Assembly: GCF_022012475.1 (NCBI RefSeq)
Contig: NZ_JAKLWS010000002.1
Span: 1-64,000 of the forward strand
Source: Rhodohalobacter sulfatireducens
GTDB lineage: Bacteria > Bacteroidota > Rhodothermia > Balneolales > Balneolaceae
DNA length: 64,000 nucleotides
Direction of reading: 5' to 3'
The translations under genes were made by a program, and so were the position numbers. The notes beneath the pieces were generated by a model. It was not told where the DNA came from. It saw only the letters and a program-made list of their open reading frames with translations, and did no database searches. This document shows, piece after piece, positions 9,002 through 18,811 of this stretch; the stretch's first letter is position 1, and each line of letters begins with the position of its first letter.

Positions 9002-10234
9002 ATGTCAATACCGAGTCTTTTTACAGATCTCTTCCGAAACCTGAATCAGCAGCGGTTAAGGAGCTTCCTCACCATATTTGGAATCATGTGGGGAACGGCT
9101 ACTCTGATTCTGCTTCTGGCTTTTGGCGTAGGATTCCGCGATCAAACCGTTTTAAATATGCGCGGTATGGGAGATCAGCTTGCCATCATGTTCCCGGGTC
9201 AAACTACCCAGGCGTTTGAAGGATATGGGGTAGGCCGCCCGATTCGTTTCCGTGAAGCGGATGCATGGATGCTCAAGCAGCAAATTCCGGCGATAGATAT
9301 TGTCCTGCCAGAGTATATGCAAAATCTTCAGATTTCGTTTGGAGAGAAACGAAGGAATTCATCCGTGGGTGGTGTCTATCCGGAATACCAGGGGGTTCGT
9401 AATATGTATGAACAACCGGGGGGACGATGGCTGAATGAGGATGATATTGAAGACCAAAGACGGGTGATTTTCCTGGGTAATCGGCTGGCCCAAAATCTGT
9501 TTGAAGAAAATGAAGATCCGATTGGGAAAAAAGTTTTTATGCAGGATACTCCTTTCACTGTAATTGGTGTACTTGCCGAGAAGATTCAGAACTCATCGTA
9601 TTCACAGCAGGACCAGGACCGCGCATTTATTCCGGCCAGCACATTTTCAACCATGATGGGAACCGATATTGTCAACAATATCATCTACACTCCTGAGGAT
9701 CCGGCTTTGGCGGAGAGCATTCGTACGCAAGTATACGAAGTGATGGGCCGAAAACACCGGTTCGATCCATCCGATACAGATGCCATTGGCCTTTGGGACA
9801 CGAATGAGTTTTGGTCGTTTATCGATATCATGTTTTTGGGAATCAACGGGTTTTTAGGTTTGATTGGGTTTTTTACACTTGCCGTTGGAGGTATCGGGGT
9901 GGCCAATATCATGTTTGTAGTGGTTCAGGAGCGTATGAAGGAGATTGGTATACGGCGATCGGTTGGAGCACGTCGGCACCACATTATGGGTCAGTTTTTC
10001 CTTGAAACTTTTTTGATAATTGGACTCGGCGCCGGTGCAGGGTATGTCATAGGATGGCTTTTGGTTCAGGCAACCCAAAATATTCCGATTAAAGAATTTG
10101 TAGGTGCTCCTTATTTCTCACCGGAAGTGGGATTGATCGCATTTGGCGTTTTAGGATTTGTAGGATTTGCCGCCGGTATGCTGCCGGCATGGCGAGCTTC
10201 ACGGTTGGATATTGTAGAGTGTTTGAGGAGGTAA
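9002..10234 (+). CDS. MacB-like ABC transporter permease
   Basis: A 410-residue FtsX/MacB-type permease with the usual order: cytoplasmic start and TM1 (about 20-42, FLTIFGIMWGTATLILLLAF), a periplasmic MacB_PCD domain of about 230 residues, then three C-terminal TMs beginning near 282 (FTLAVGGIGVANIMFVVV) with the cytoplasmic loop ERMKEIGIRRSVGARRH and the ending PAWRASRLDIVECLR. It has no ATPase domain of its own, unlike E. coli MacB. It is paralogous to the next permease; the two probably form a heterodimer. Transported substrate unknown. Confidence 0.9.
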   Translation: MSIPSLFTDLFRNLNQQRLRSFLTIFGIMWGTATLILLLAFGVGFRDQTVLNMRGMGDQLAIMFPGQTTQAFEGYGVGRPIRFREADAWMLKQQIPAIDIVLPEYMQNLQISFGEKRRNSSVGGVYPEYQGVRNMYEQPGGRWLNEDDIEDQRRVIFLGNRLAQNLFEENEDPIGKKVFMQDTPFTVIGVLAEKIQNSSYSQQDQDRAFIPASTFSTMMGTDIVNNIIYTPEDPALAESIRTQVYEVMGRKHRFDPSDTDAIGLWDTNEFWSFIDIMFLGINGFLGLIGFFTLAVGGIGVANIMFVVVQERMKEIGIRRSVGARRHHIMGQFFLETFLIIGLGAGAGYVIGWLLVQATQNIPIKEFVGAPYFSPEVGLIAFGVLGFVGFAAGMLPAWRASRLDIVECLRR

Positions 10235-10365
10235 TCCCCCTTTGAAGGGGGAAATCAACATAGTTGATTCAGGGGGATGACTAAGGCTTGAATTCAGTCA
10301 ATGAACACCCCTCGCCCGACTACGCTTAACGCTTCGTCGGGCACTCCCCTCAAGGGGAGATTAAT
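10234..10365. repeat. Composite C-rich palindromic repeat
   Basis: It contains CCCCCTTTGAAGGGGG (10238-10253), an AACATAGTT inverted pair, a CGCCCGACTACG...CGTCGGGC hairpin and a closing CTCCCCTCAAGGGGAG. The element fills nearly the whole spacer between the two permease genes and resembles, in layout, the copy at 39014-39118 (ACACCCCT followed by CCCCTC..GAGGGG). Confidence 0.6.
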
Positions 10366-10382
10366 TACAAATAATCAGATTT

Positions 10383-11627
10383 ATGTGGCGAAATTTATTC
10401 AGAGAATTCTTTACAGATCTTGGTAAACAGAAACTGAGATCCTTCTTAACACTTTTAGCCATCGCCTGGGGTACATTGTCGGTTGTTCTTTTGTTGGCAT
10501 TTGGACGCGGTTTGGGAACCAGTATGATGGAGGGAATGCTGGGGGCAGGAAACCAGGTGATTGTTATTTATGGCGGACAAACCAGCATGAACTATGAAGG
10601 CCTTGGAATTGGCCGGGCTATACGGTTCACTGTGGATGACGTTGACCTGATTGAACGCGCTGTGCCGGATGTTCAGTATTCGAGCCCGCAATATGGACGA
10701 TGGGGAGCTACCATCGAATATGGAGATGTTCGCACCAATACCTACATGGAGGGCGTGGATCCCGATTTTGAGATCATGAGGACCATGTATCCGGCGCAAG
10801 GTGGACGATTCATCAATGAGAAAGATGTAGATGAGATGCGTCGTGTACTTTTTTTGGGGGATGAAATTGCAAAACAAATATTCCAGGATGAGGATCCGGT
10901 TGGAAAAGAGGTGATGTTGAATGATACACCGTTCACAGTTATCGGAACCATGCAGTCCAAAATGCAGACATCCATGAATAATGGCCCCGATGCTGATCGT
11001 GCTATCATCCCATATACGACATATAAGAACATTTACGGTGATAGAAATGTCGGCTCCATCTTGATTCGGCCGAATGATCCCAGCAAACAAGAGGATATCA
11101 AAGAAGCCGTTACCAATATTTTTTCGGCCAAGTATAAATTCGATCCCGCAGACGAACAGGCGATGCCGATGTGGGATTTTATAGAGATGGAGGAGATGAA
11201 TCAGAATGTTGCAACAGGCCTGGAGATCTTTTTATTCACGGTTGGATTTTTTACGCTGATGATCGCCGGTGTTGGAGTGGCAAACATCATGTTCGTAATT
11301 GTTAAAGAGAGGACAAAAGAGATTGGTATTAAACTGGCAGTGGGAGCTCGAAAAATTCATATCATTATTCAGTTCATTTTTGAATCGTTATTCATCTCTT
11401 TGTTAGGTGGATTACTGGGAATGACAGTATCATCGGCAATAGTCTACGGAGTTTTGGCCATGAACATGACAGAAGGAGCGGGTCAATTCCTTGGAAAACC
11501 CGAAATCTCTCAGCTTGCCGTTATTATTACAGTGGGCGTACTTGTTATTATTGGATTGATTGCGGGAATATTCCCGGCAATGAAAGCTGCAAAAGTGGAT
11601 CCCGTGGAGTCTTTGCGGTATGAGTAG
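10383..11627 (+). CDS. MacB-like ABC transporter permease (second paralog)
   Basis: A 414-residue paralog of the preceding permease with the same layout: TM1 near 20-42, MacB_PCD periplasmic domain, three C-terminal TMs and the coupling loop ERTKEIGIKLAVGARKIH. It ends with PAMKAAKVDPVESLRYE, the usual FtsX-family tail. Adaptor plus two FtsX permeases is a common Bacteroidota export set, normally completed by a LolD/MacB-type ATPase, which is not found here; the ATPase must be supplied from elsewhere if the system is active. Confidence 0.9.
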   Translation: MWRNLFREFFTDLGKQKLRSFLTLLAIAWGTLSVVLLLAFGRGLGTSMMEGMLGAGNQVIVIYGGQTSMNYEGLGIGRAIRFTVDDVDLIERAVPDVQYSSPQYGRWGATIEYGDVRTNTYMEGVDPDFEIMRTMYPAQGGRFINEKDVDEMRRVLFLGDEIAKQIFQDEDPVGKEVMLNDTPFTVIGTMQSKMQTSMNNGPDADRAIIPYTTYKNIYGDRNVGSILIRPNDPSKQEDIKEAVTNIFSAKYKFDPADEQAMPMWDFIEMEEMNQNVATGLEIFLFTVGFFTLMIAGVGVANIMFVIVKERTKEIGIKLAVGARKIHIIIQFIFESLFISLLGGLLGMTVSSAIVYGVLAMNMTEGAGQFLGKPEISQLAVIITVGVLVIIGLIAGIFPAMKAAKVDPVESLRYE

Positions 11628-11736
11628 TACAAGGAAAAGTGATAACGACTTGGATTGTCAACTCAAAAACAACCAGTCAGCGACCGCAGGATCTGGGTGA
11701 GAGTTGGATTTTATACATCAAGACACTGTCAAAACC

Positions 11737-11767
11737 AACTGGTTCAAGTTTGCAACTTGGACTAGTT
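11737..11767 (+). terminator. 13-bp hairpin downstream of the permease operon
   Basis: Arms 11737-11749 and 11755-11767 pair at all 13 positions when G-U wobbles are allowed, around the loop TTGCA. It lies 110 nt after the permease stop and 75 nt before the kinase gene. It lacks a following U-run, so it may be a transcript-end stabiliser rather than an intrinsic terminator. Confidence 0.4.
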
Positions 11768-11841
11768 ACAATAGATAAATCCACTTGTTTCAAATCGATT
11801 ATTTATTAAATTGATAGAAATTAAACGATTACGAGGTTGGA

Positions 11842-13776
11842 TTGAGGTGGGGAATAAAAATATTATTTCTGATTCTATTGCTTATATGGATCGTTCCCCC
11901 CGGGCAGGCTCAAGTACAAAAGCCAGATAGTCTTTACGAAGCCGCCTCCGCCACATCCGATCCAAATGAAAAAGCCCAAATTTTTCTACAACTAAGTCAG
12001 CTAACTACTCCCACCGATCTGAACTTAGCATTGGAACAGGTAAACCAGGCAACAGAACTGGCGGATGACGCAGAGTTGCTGGGGGATATTTACGACCAAA
12101 AGGGCAGGGTTCATTTTGCGCTTGGTGAACTGGATGGAGCTCTCAGCAGCTTTCGTGAGGCTAAAAGACGTAAAGAGGCAGCCGGAAATGACGCACTGGC
12201 CGCACGGGTTAACAATCGTGTAGGAGTGGTACTGGTAAGATTAAAACGTCTTGAGGAAGCCATGGAGGTGTTCCTGGAGAGTGCAGCCTATTTTGAGGAA
12301 GCCGGTGATGACGTTAACCTGGCGATGAGCCATAACAACATGGCCGGTATTTTTGCCGATATGGGAGATTACGAAAATGCGGTTCGATATAATGAATTGG
12401 CATTACCGGTATTTCAGGAAAATGATATAAAACAATATGAGATCATTACGCTCACAAATTTGGCAGGCCAACACCTTAGGTTAGAAAATTTTGAAAGTGC
12501 TATCGAGTATAATCAACTGGCTGAAGTGATAGGCGAAGAGTTACAGGATCAATATGCGTTGGGGATAGTTTACAACAATTTTGGGCAGATCTATTTTGAG
12601 CGTGGGGAGATCGAAACTTCACTCGACTATTATGAGAAATCGCTTGCGGCAAAAAAGTCAATTGGCATCAATTCAAACCTTGTACCTACCTACAATAATC
12701 TTGGACAATCACTTACAATGTTGAACAGGCCTCGAGAGGCTATTCAGTACTTGATTCAGGGTTTGGAAATTGCACAGGGGGATGAACTTTGGCATGTGAC
12801 CAGCAACCTGTCTAAAGCCTATTCGTTAGCAGGTGAACCGGATTCATCCACGTATTATCTCGATCTGACGCTGGCACATCGCGACAGTATATTTACCATG
12901 GAACGCCAACTTGTGATTGACGAACTTCGAACGCAATATGAATCTGAACAGCAAGAGATGGAAATTGTGCAACTGGAAGAGAGCCAGAGGCAAAACAGGA
13001 ATCTCTTAGTTCTTATCTCAGGGTTGTTCGGAGCTACGCTGGTTATTGCTTTCCTGGTGATTAAAAATAACCGGAAGAGAAGGGTCATAGCGCAACAAAA
13101 TGAAAAAATAGAGAAGCAACATGTTGAGAAGTTATTGAAAGAGCAGGAGTTGATTGGTATCAATGCTATGCTTGAGGGACAGGAAAAAGAGAGAGAAAAA
13201 ATTGCCGAGGAGTTACATGATACAATCGGTAGTTCATTAGCCACCCTTAAACTTTATATTGAAAGTTTGGATGAAGTGAAAGGAAACGGGGATTACCATA
13301 AGCTCCATCAGAAAGCAAGCCATTTGTTGGAAGAAACGTATGATGATGTACGAAAAATTGCTCACAGTAATAGCGTGGGTGTGCTTATCAAAAAAGGGTT
13401 GGTGCCGGCTGTCAAGTCGATGGCATTGAAGATTTCAGAGGCGCAGAGAATTGATATCCAGGTGATTGGAACCGGGTTGGAAGACAGGTTGGAAAATAGT
13501 GTTGAAATTGGAGTCTTCAGAACTATCCAGGAACTACTTTCTAACGCAGTGAAACACTCAGGCGCATCCGAGGTTGTGGTTCAGATCACCCAGCATGATG
13601 ATATATTAAATATCATTGTAGAAGATGACGGATTGGGTTTTGACCCGAATAATACTCAGTGGGGTATGGGCTACACAACCATCCAGAATCGAATGGATAA
13701 TCTGAACGGAGAATTAACAATCGACTCCTCCACGGGAAATGGAACAACCGTAATTTTAAATGTGCCGGTCGATTGA
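11842..13776 (+). CDS. TPR-containing sensor histidine kinase (HisKA_3, NarL-partner type)
   Basis: The 644-residue membrane kinase has a signal peptide (to about 23), a periplasmic array of tetratricopeptide repeats (about 40-345), a single TM (388-407), a coiled coil, a HisKA_3 dimerisation domain with phospho-acceptor H459 in EELHDTIGSS, and an HATPase_c domain with N568 (ELLSNAVKHSG) and DDGLGF (595-600). Such kinases phosphorylate LuxR/NarL-type regulators; one is encoded at 18812 after two envelope genes. The TTG start at 11842 is chosen because GAGG lies 5 nt upstream and it gives a proper signal peptide. Confidence 0.9.
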   Translation: MRWGIKILFLILLLIWIVPPGQAQVQKPDSLYEAASATSDPNEKAQIFLQLSQLTTPTDLNLALEQVNQATELADDAELLGDIYDQKGRVHFALGELDGALSSFREAKRRKEAAGNDALAARVNNRVGVVLVRLKRLEEAMEVFLESAAYFEEAGDDVNLAMSHNNMAGIFADMGDYENAVRYNELALPVFQENDIKQYEIITLTNLAGQHLRLENFESAIEYNQLAEVIGEELQDQYALGIVYNNFGQIYFERGEIETSLDYYEKSLAAKKSIGINSNLVPTYNNLGQSLTMLNRPREAIQYLIQGLEIAQGDELWHVTSNLSKAYSLAGEPDSSTYYLDLTLAHRDSIFTMERQLVIDELRTQYESEQQEMEIVQLEESQRQNRNLLVLISGLFGATLVIAFLVIKNNRKRRVIAQQNEKIEKQHVEKLLKEQELIGINAMLEGQEKEREKIAEELHDTIGSSLATLKLYIESLDEVKGNGDYHKLHQKASHLLEETYDDVRKIAHSNSVGVLIKKGLVPAVKSMALKISEAQRIDIQVIGTGLEDRLENSVEIGVFRTIQELLSNAVKHSGASEVVVQITQHDDILNIIVEDDGLGFDPNNTQWGMGYTTIQNRMDNLNGELTIDSSTGNGTTVILNVPVD

Positions 13777-13811
13777 GCCTGTAATATCTCTGCTTACTTA
13801 TCTTGGTAAAA

Positions 13812-13833
13812 AAATACCTATGAGTAGGTATTT
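13812..13833. promoter_or_regulatory. Palindrome AAATACCTA-N4-TAGGTATTT, candidate NarL/FixJ-type operator
   Basis: Arms 13812-13820 and 13825-13833 are a perfect 9-bp inverted repeat around TGAG. Read as TACCTAT-GA-GTAGGTA it fits the 7-2-7 NarL arrangement (TACYYMT half-sites, one mismatch in the second). It ends 71 bp before the ATG at 13905. A second copy lies 62 bp before the gene starting at 20085. The LuxR-type regulator at 18812 is the obvious candidate ligand. A weak, A/T-rich terminator for the kinase gene is the alternative, since TTTCTT follows. Confidence 0.5.
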
Positions 13834-13904
13834 CTTATGAGCCTTCCTGTCAGTTCATTACAGTAGGAACAGAGGTTTGGGTACAAACTCTAAAATTTAC
13901 TGCA

Positions 13905-15983
13905 ATGAAAAAAGAGATCATTGCCATACTGCTCATATGTTGTCTGCCAACATCAGTTCTTTTCGCACAACAGACGGAGTTAAGGGAGATCCAGGAAGAG
14001 ATCATCACTGTTCGCCAAGAAATCCAGAAAAGTACTGCTTCATTTTTACTGATTTCAAAGCAACTCACCCAAGGTGAACAATCGGTACAATCCACTGAGG
14101 ATTATGTTCAAATAATCGATCAGAGAGTGATTGTTCGAGAATTGGATTTGGAAACATCTCCGGTGCTTTCAGAGGTTCTAGAAGGAGATGAATATATACT
14201 GATCGAACAGAGAAATGATTGGTTGAAAATTGAGCTTGACGATGGACGAGAGGGGTGGGTTCGGCGCGAAAATGTTCAGATCATCGAGAGAGGAGGTCAT
14301 AGCGAACGACCCGTTTCTGGGGATCCTCGAATCAGGCAGATGACAGAACAACTTTATTTAAATATTCAGAGCCAATACGACCGGGCTGAACAACTTTTTG
14401 AGGAATTTGAAGAGATATATGAAGATCTCTCATCATCCGAAAAAACTGAAGTTTCAGGTGTTTATTCAGGCTACCTGGAAGAAAAAGAGAAGATTCAAAC
14501 CTACAGGGCGTATGCGAATCATTATCATGGAAAAATTGGGATCTTTCCATCTGGACAAATGGCAACGACAGCGGGTGGGCAGAGAGAAATTGGGTTCCGG
14601 GGAACGGCATCACTCAGGCTGGGAACTTCTTCATATGAAGCGGCGACAAAACAATCCACAACATCGAGGAATGTAAATTTGAATGGGGCTGTAATTTTTA
14701 GTCCGCAATCGAGATTGAATGTAAATATCAACCACAACAACGATGTAGTCCAAACTCCCTATACTTCGAACGATCTGAACCTCAGCTATCAACATCAAAC
14801 AGAAGGGGGGACCCGATTGCGTGGTTCGGTTTTATACAATTCTTACAATGATGAGGCTTTAGATCGGAATAACTTTCAAAATGTGGGTATAGGTGCAAAT
14901 GTCGATCATCCAATAAGCAACAGAACAAGGGTTTTCGGGGATATTAATGCGAATTCTAAAAGTTTTGATGTTGAAGATGGAAATGGATTTGAAGGTGCAG
15001 CGTTTAACTCCGGATTAAACTACAATGGGGCAAAAACGCAGGCAAATGTAGGAGTCAGGGGGCGTGTTCAAAACAGCGACGTTAGCTTCCTGGATTTCAT
15101 GAGAGTGATTCCAAACGCTGCTGTCCGCTGGTTGACGGGCAGCGGTAGTTTTGGGATCAGGGCGGAAGCGGAACAGTTAACCTATGATACTGAAGCTGAA
15201 GGAAATAATTTCAATCGAGGGCGGGTTGATCTGCAGTGGTCGGGCAGAACAAATTCAAGTTCTCTGATCTTGATTGCCAAACAGTATCCAAACAACGAGG
15301 CTTTTGATAATTACAGGCTGAGGCTGCAAAATCAATGGAATAAAGCGAAAAGTATCGGTTCTGCCAGAACGGCGTTATCACTTCAATATGTCTATCATCC
15401 GCAGGAAGAAACCCAGCTTACAAACTATATTGATCTTCGATTCGACAGAAACAGCAGTGGCCAGAGAGCCTATTTTGACTTGAATCTTTTTGGCCGTTAT
15501 TGGGAGGATACAGACAGATATCACAGGGTTGATTTATTCAGTCGGTTTGGGTTTAAATTCAATCAATTTCAGATTGGCCCGGCCATTGGTGCTCAATTAC
15601 TATTAAATCAGAATGATATTCAAGTTGAACAAAGCGGGAATAGTTTTAGGCTTGGTGTAGACGCCCGTGCTAATGCAGCCATAGAAACAGTAACAGTGTA
15701 TGGAAGCCTGCGATACCAAAAATCGCTTGTTTACAACAGTGAAATATCAATCAACACAAGTACGGGAACAGTCACACAGGGAGATCTTCAATCAAGAATG
15801 CCCACAACTATTCAGTTTAGTGCGGGAGTCCAGGTACCCATTATGGATGCTTTAGATTTTAAAATTGATGCCAGTTACTACAATGTGGACCTGGATATTT
15901 CAGATGAGATTAGTATCAACCCTGTTCAGACACGAACCGGACTGCGGGTACTCGGGGGAATCAGTTATAGATTTCAGAAATGA
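13905..15983 (+). CDS. Outer-membrane beta-barrel protein with N-terminal SH3b domain (function unknown)
   Basis: A signal peptide (to about 21) is followed by a short coiled coil, a bacterial SH3 domain (about 70-127, VIVRELDLETSP...GWVRRENVQII) and a helical linker. From about residue 230 to the end there is a long run of alternating polar/hydrophobic strands rich in Asn, Ser and aromatic residues, ending ...GGISYRFQK, as expected for an outer-membrane barrel. SH3b domains often bind cell wall, so the protein may tie the outer membrane to peptidoglycan. It is 13 bp upstream of the next gene and lies between a histidine kinase and its regulator. I do not recognise the family. Confidence 0.75.
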   Translation: MKKEIIAILLICCLPTSVLFAQQTELREIQEEIITVRQEIQKSTASFLLISKQLTQGEQSVQSTEDYVQIIDQRVIVRELDLETSPVLSEVLEGDEYILIEQRNDWLKIELDDGREGWVRRENVQIIERGGHSERPVSGDPRIRQMTEQLYLNIQSQYDRAEQLFEEFEEIYEDLSSSEKTEVSGVYSGYLEEKEKIQTYRAYANHYHGKIGIFPSGQMATTAGGQREIGFRGTASLRLGTSSYEAATKQSTTSRNVNLNGAVIFSPQSRLNVNINHNNDVVQTPYTSNDLNLSYQHQTEGGTRLRGSVLYNSYNDEALDRNNFQNVGIGANVDHPISNRTRVFGDINANSKSFDVEDGNGFEGAAFNSGLNYNGAKTQANVGVRGRVQNSDVSFLDFMRVIPNAAVRWLTGSGSFGIRAEAEQLTYDTEAEGNNFNRGRVDLQWSGRTNSSSLILIAKQYPNNEAFDNYRLRLQNQWNKAKSIGSARTALSLQYVYHPQEETQLTNYIDLRFDRNSSGQRAYFDLNLFGRYWEDTDRYHRVDLFSRFGFKFNQFQIGPAIGAQLLLNQNDIQVEQSGNSFRLGVDARANAAIETVTVYGSLRYQKSLVYNSEISINTSTGTVTQGDLQSRMPTTIQFSAGVQVPIMDALDFKIDASYYNVDLDISDEISINPVQTRTGLRVLGGISYRFQK

Positions 15984-15996
15984 AGGATAACAGAGG

Positions 15997-18768
15997 ATGG
16001 AAAAAATGAAAACGCACACTTATTTGGAAAAAATTTTCAGCAAGGTTGTCCTTTTGATGTTTATCGCTTTAACGATCATCCAACCCCCTGCGTTATTGAT
16101 GGCTCAAAATCAGGAGTTTGAGGAAGCCAACCAAATTATGCAGGGAATGAATGAGAGTCTTAAAGAGGTGAATGCAGATATTGAACAAGTACAATCGTAC
16201 TACCAACAATTGAAGGATTGTTTAAGTGGTGCCGGTGAAACGGGTACGGAATGTCAGCAGTACATTGATTTATTATACAACATGGAGGGAGGTGGAATAG
16301 AGCTGCAAGACCAGGTGATGACGGTAAAAGAGTTGGGGAACCAGATTATTCAACGTTTCGAAGAAACCAATGCTTTCCAGATGTTAAATGATGCCGCTGA
16401 AAGGTTTGGCTCAATCGGAACAATGGTTGATAATTCAGCGAATGCAATGGCATTTGCACAAAAATTTAATCCGGAAGGTGCCAGGGAAGACCCAACACGT
16501 GCACTGCGAATGATTGGTGAAGCGATTGGTGGAGCAGCGGGTAGTTTGCCTTACCCGATGGATAAAATCTTTGAGGGTTATGCAAATTCCGTAACCGTAA
16601 TTATTGGCCGTCTAAATCAGCTTCAAAATAAAATTGAAGAAGCCAGGCAGGGAAGTTTGGGAGCCAGTTACAGTGGGTATGCAGCTGCGCAGGAATTTTT
16701 TGATACCAATTTTGCCAGTAATTCCAGGTTAAGTATCGAATTTTTTGATGTCACATCTCAGTTTCGATTGCTCGGTGGAGATGTTCAGGTATTCCAAAAC
16801 CTGGGCAGCCTCACAAGTGAATACTATGTTTATAAAGGAGATACAAATCGCGGATGGATCGCCCCAACAGTTTTCAGTGAAATCTATAACTATTTTGAGG
16901 CTGTGCCGTCATCCGATAAAAGTGAAGTAACCGTGGGTTACAGGGCGGAGCTAATTGTTTCCCAGGCAATTTCGAATCCAAGAGCTGAGATAAATGAGGC
17001 AAAAGAACATTATAACACCTTCAGAGAGATTGACACTCAATTCTATGTTCGAAGAATTTTGGAGGAGATGCAGTTACTAAATTCAATGAATTCTTTAGTT
17101 GAAGCCGGTGAAGATGCATTTATCGGTTATTGGTTACTGATTGCTTCAAAGCACAGAGAAATTCGGAATATTGTTGAAGTAATTACAGGGTATGTCTATT
17201 CCGAAGGAAAAGTGTTGAAGGAAACAGAATCTGGTAGAGAACCAGCACCTGGGGAATTGGTTACTTTAACTGTAAGCGGCGGGGGAACAGGACAGGTTAG
17301 TTCTGAAGAAAATGGTGATTATTTTGTATACACAAGAGGTAGAGAAGGATCCGATTTTACAATAACAGCCGGACAGGGTGAAGAGAGATTTGAAGAGTCG
17401 GGCAATTTTTACCAGCAGGGATTTGATGGGTTTAATTTGATTTTAAAAAGTGTAGAGGAGATTCCGGTTAGCCTCACAATTTCGCCAGCGGAAGCAAGCC
17501 TCGAGATTGACGGTTCAGTTAGTTTTACCGTTTTTGCAGTTTTTGATGATGAATCGACGAGAAACGTTACAGAGTTAGCTACCTGGAATACGGGTAGTAG
17601 TAGTTTTACAGCTACCGAAGCTGGTGAAACAACAGTAACTGCTACATATCTGGGGCTTTCAGCAAGTGCAGTAGTTATCGTGGAGGAAGCAGCTCCTCAA
17701 TGTAACGAACCCAGTGAAGTGTTGGATGAAGAAACAGGAAATTGCGTATGCAACACTGCCGAAGGATATGAGATGAATGAGGAACTTGGAAAATGTATCA
17801 ACATTGATGAAGCATTGGAGGAAGTGACCGAGGAGGGAGATGCACTATGTGATGAGCAATCACTCATTGCCAGCCTGGCCAGGCTCGATGAAATTGTGGC
17901 TTCAGGAAATCGTTTGGCAGCTAATTTTCGTGCTACGGTCAACAAATTTATGAAAGAAGTAAACGATCAAAATTCAGACATCTGCGAGAATACAATCATT
18001 GCCGCGGCGTTTGCCGGAGCAAAGGATCAACAGGCTGAATACCAGGTTTTGGTAGATGAAGCGACCCGTTTAAGCACCGATCTGATTTTGGAGAGTAGCC
18101 TGTGTCCGCTCGAGGACGTTGAAATTGATATCAATAGTATCCTTCAGAAAATATCTCAGTTGGGGCCCATTCAAGGAGAGATGGAAGATGGATTGGCCAT
18201 GATGGAAGATCAGCTGCAACAGCAGTCTTGTGATACCCAGGAAGTGGAAGACCAGGGAGATACCATCGCAGAACGCGATGACCCCGAAGTGATTCAGGCA
18301 GGTGGAACCGGTGCCACAGAGATCTGCGGTGATGGAATTGATAATGACGGAAATGGTTTGATTGATGATGGCTGTGCGGGAGCAAGTAATTTCAACGTAA
18401 CAATCAGCCTGTACGATTCAGGGAATTTAGCTGATGATGTATTTGGACTATCCGTTTCCGGCCAGGGGAACCTTGGAAATACGCCGGAGGGCGGGTTGAG
18501 AGTGTATCCATTGCGCTTATCTCCCGGTTCGTATGTTGCAACCATTACAGTAATCAAGGCACCGGACAACCAGGGAACGTATACCATTAGCATCATGGAA
18601 GGTTCGCAGGTTCTGAATTCCAGTACGGGTTCACCGCCCCAGGGATCCGTGATTGACGTACCATTTTCTGTAGGTGGTAATTCAGATGCAACGGCTGAAA
18701 CTGAATCAATGCTGCCTATGCTGATGAACTCTATGAGGCAAATCGATCAAACTGAAGGAAGTAATTAA
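15997..18768 (+). CDS. Large secreted protein with Ig-like (Big_2) and MopE-type metal-binding motifs
   Basis: A 923-residue exported protein with a signal peptide near 15-36. Residues about 40-400 are helical with no recognised domain. About 410-480 looks like a carboxypeptidase-regulatory-like or beta-sandwich segment. Residues 488-560 (LTISPAEASLEIDGSVSFTV...) are a Big_2 Ig-like domain, followed by a small Cys-rich module (about 567-602) and, at about 774-790, CGDGIDNDGNGLIDDGC, which matches the MopE-type putative metal-binding repeat. Co-transcription with the preceding barrel gene (13-bp gap) and the following regulator is likely. Function unknown; a surface or envelope-associated role is inferred. 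Confidence 0.75.
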   Translation: MEKMKTHTYLEKIFSKVVLLMFIALTIIQPPALLMAQNQEFEEANQIMQGMNESLKEVNADIEQVQSYYQQLKDCLSGAGETGTECQQYIDLLYNMEGGGIELQDQVMTVKELGNQIIQRFEETNAFQMLNDAAERFGSIGTMVDNSANAMAFAQKFNPEGAREDPTRALRMIGEAIGGAAGSLPYPMDKIFEGYANSVTVIIGRLNQLQNKIEEARQGSLGASYSGYAAAQEFFDTNFASNSRLSIEFFDVTSQFRLLGGDVQVFQNLGSLTSEYYVYKGDTNRGWIAPTVFSEIYNYFEAVPSSDKSEVTVGYRAELIVSQAISNPRAEINEAKEHYNTFREIDTQFYVRRILEEMQLLNSMNSLVEAGEDAFIGYWLLIASKHREIRNIVEVITGYVYSEGKVLKETESGREPAPGELVTLTVSGGGTGQVSSEENGDYFVYTRGREGSDFTITAGQGEERFEESGNFYQQGFDGFNLILKSVEEIPVSLTISPAEASLEIDGSVSFTVFAVFDDESTRNVTELATWNTGSSSFTATEAGETTVTATYLGLSASAVVIVEEAAPQCNEPSEVLDEETGNCVCNTAEGYEMNEELGKCINIDEALEEVTEEGDALCDEQSLIASLARLDEIVASGNRLAANFRATVNKFMKEVNDQNSDICENTIIAAAFAGAKDQQAEYQVLVDEATRLSTDLILESSLCPLEDVEIDINSILQKISQLGPIQGEMEDGLAMMEDQLQQQSCDTQEVEDQGDTIAERDDPEVIQAGGTGATEICGDGIDNDGNGLIDDGCAGASNFNVTISLYDSGNLADDVFGLSVSGQGNLGNTPEGGLRVYPLRLSPGSYVATITVIKAPDNQGTYTISIMEGSQVLNSSTGSPPQGSVIDVPFSVGGNSDATAETESMLPMLMNSMRQIDQTEGSN

Positions 18769-18811
18769 CAGTAAGATTCGCGTTTTTAAAGAATCTGAGA
18801 TAGATTGAAAT

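Noticed and set aside
10455-11090. Minus-strand 211-codon ORF across the second permease
   Set aside because: Antisense shadow of a clear FtsX-type permease; composition rich in His/Ile/Ser as expected from reverse reading.
13812-13833. Palindrome read purely as a terminator of the kinase gene
   Set aside because: Only two G-C pairs per arm make a weak stem, and a copy at 20148 sits in front of a gene and not behind a plus-strand gene; kept as an alternative, not the main reading.
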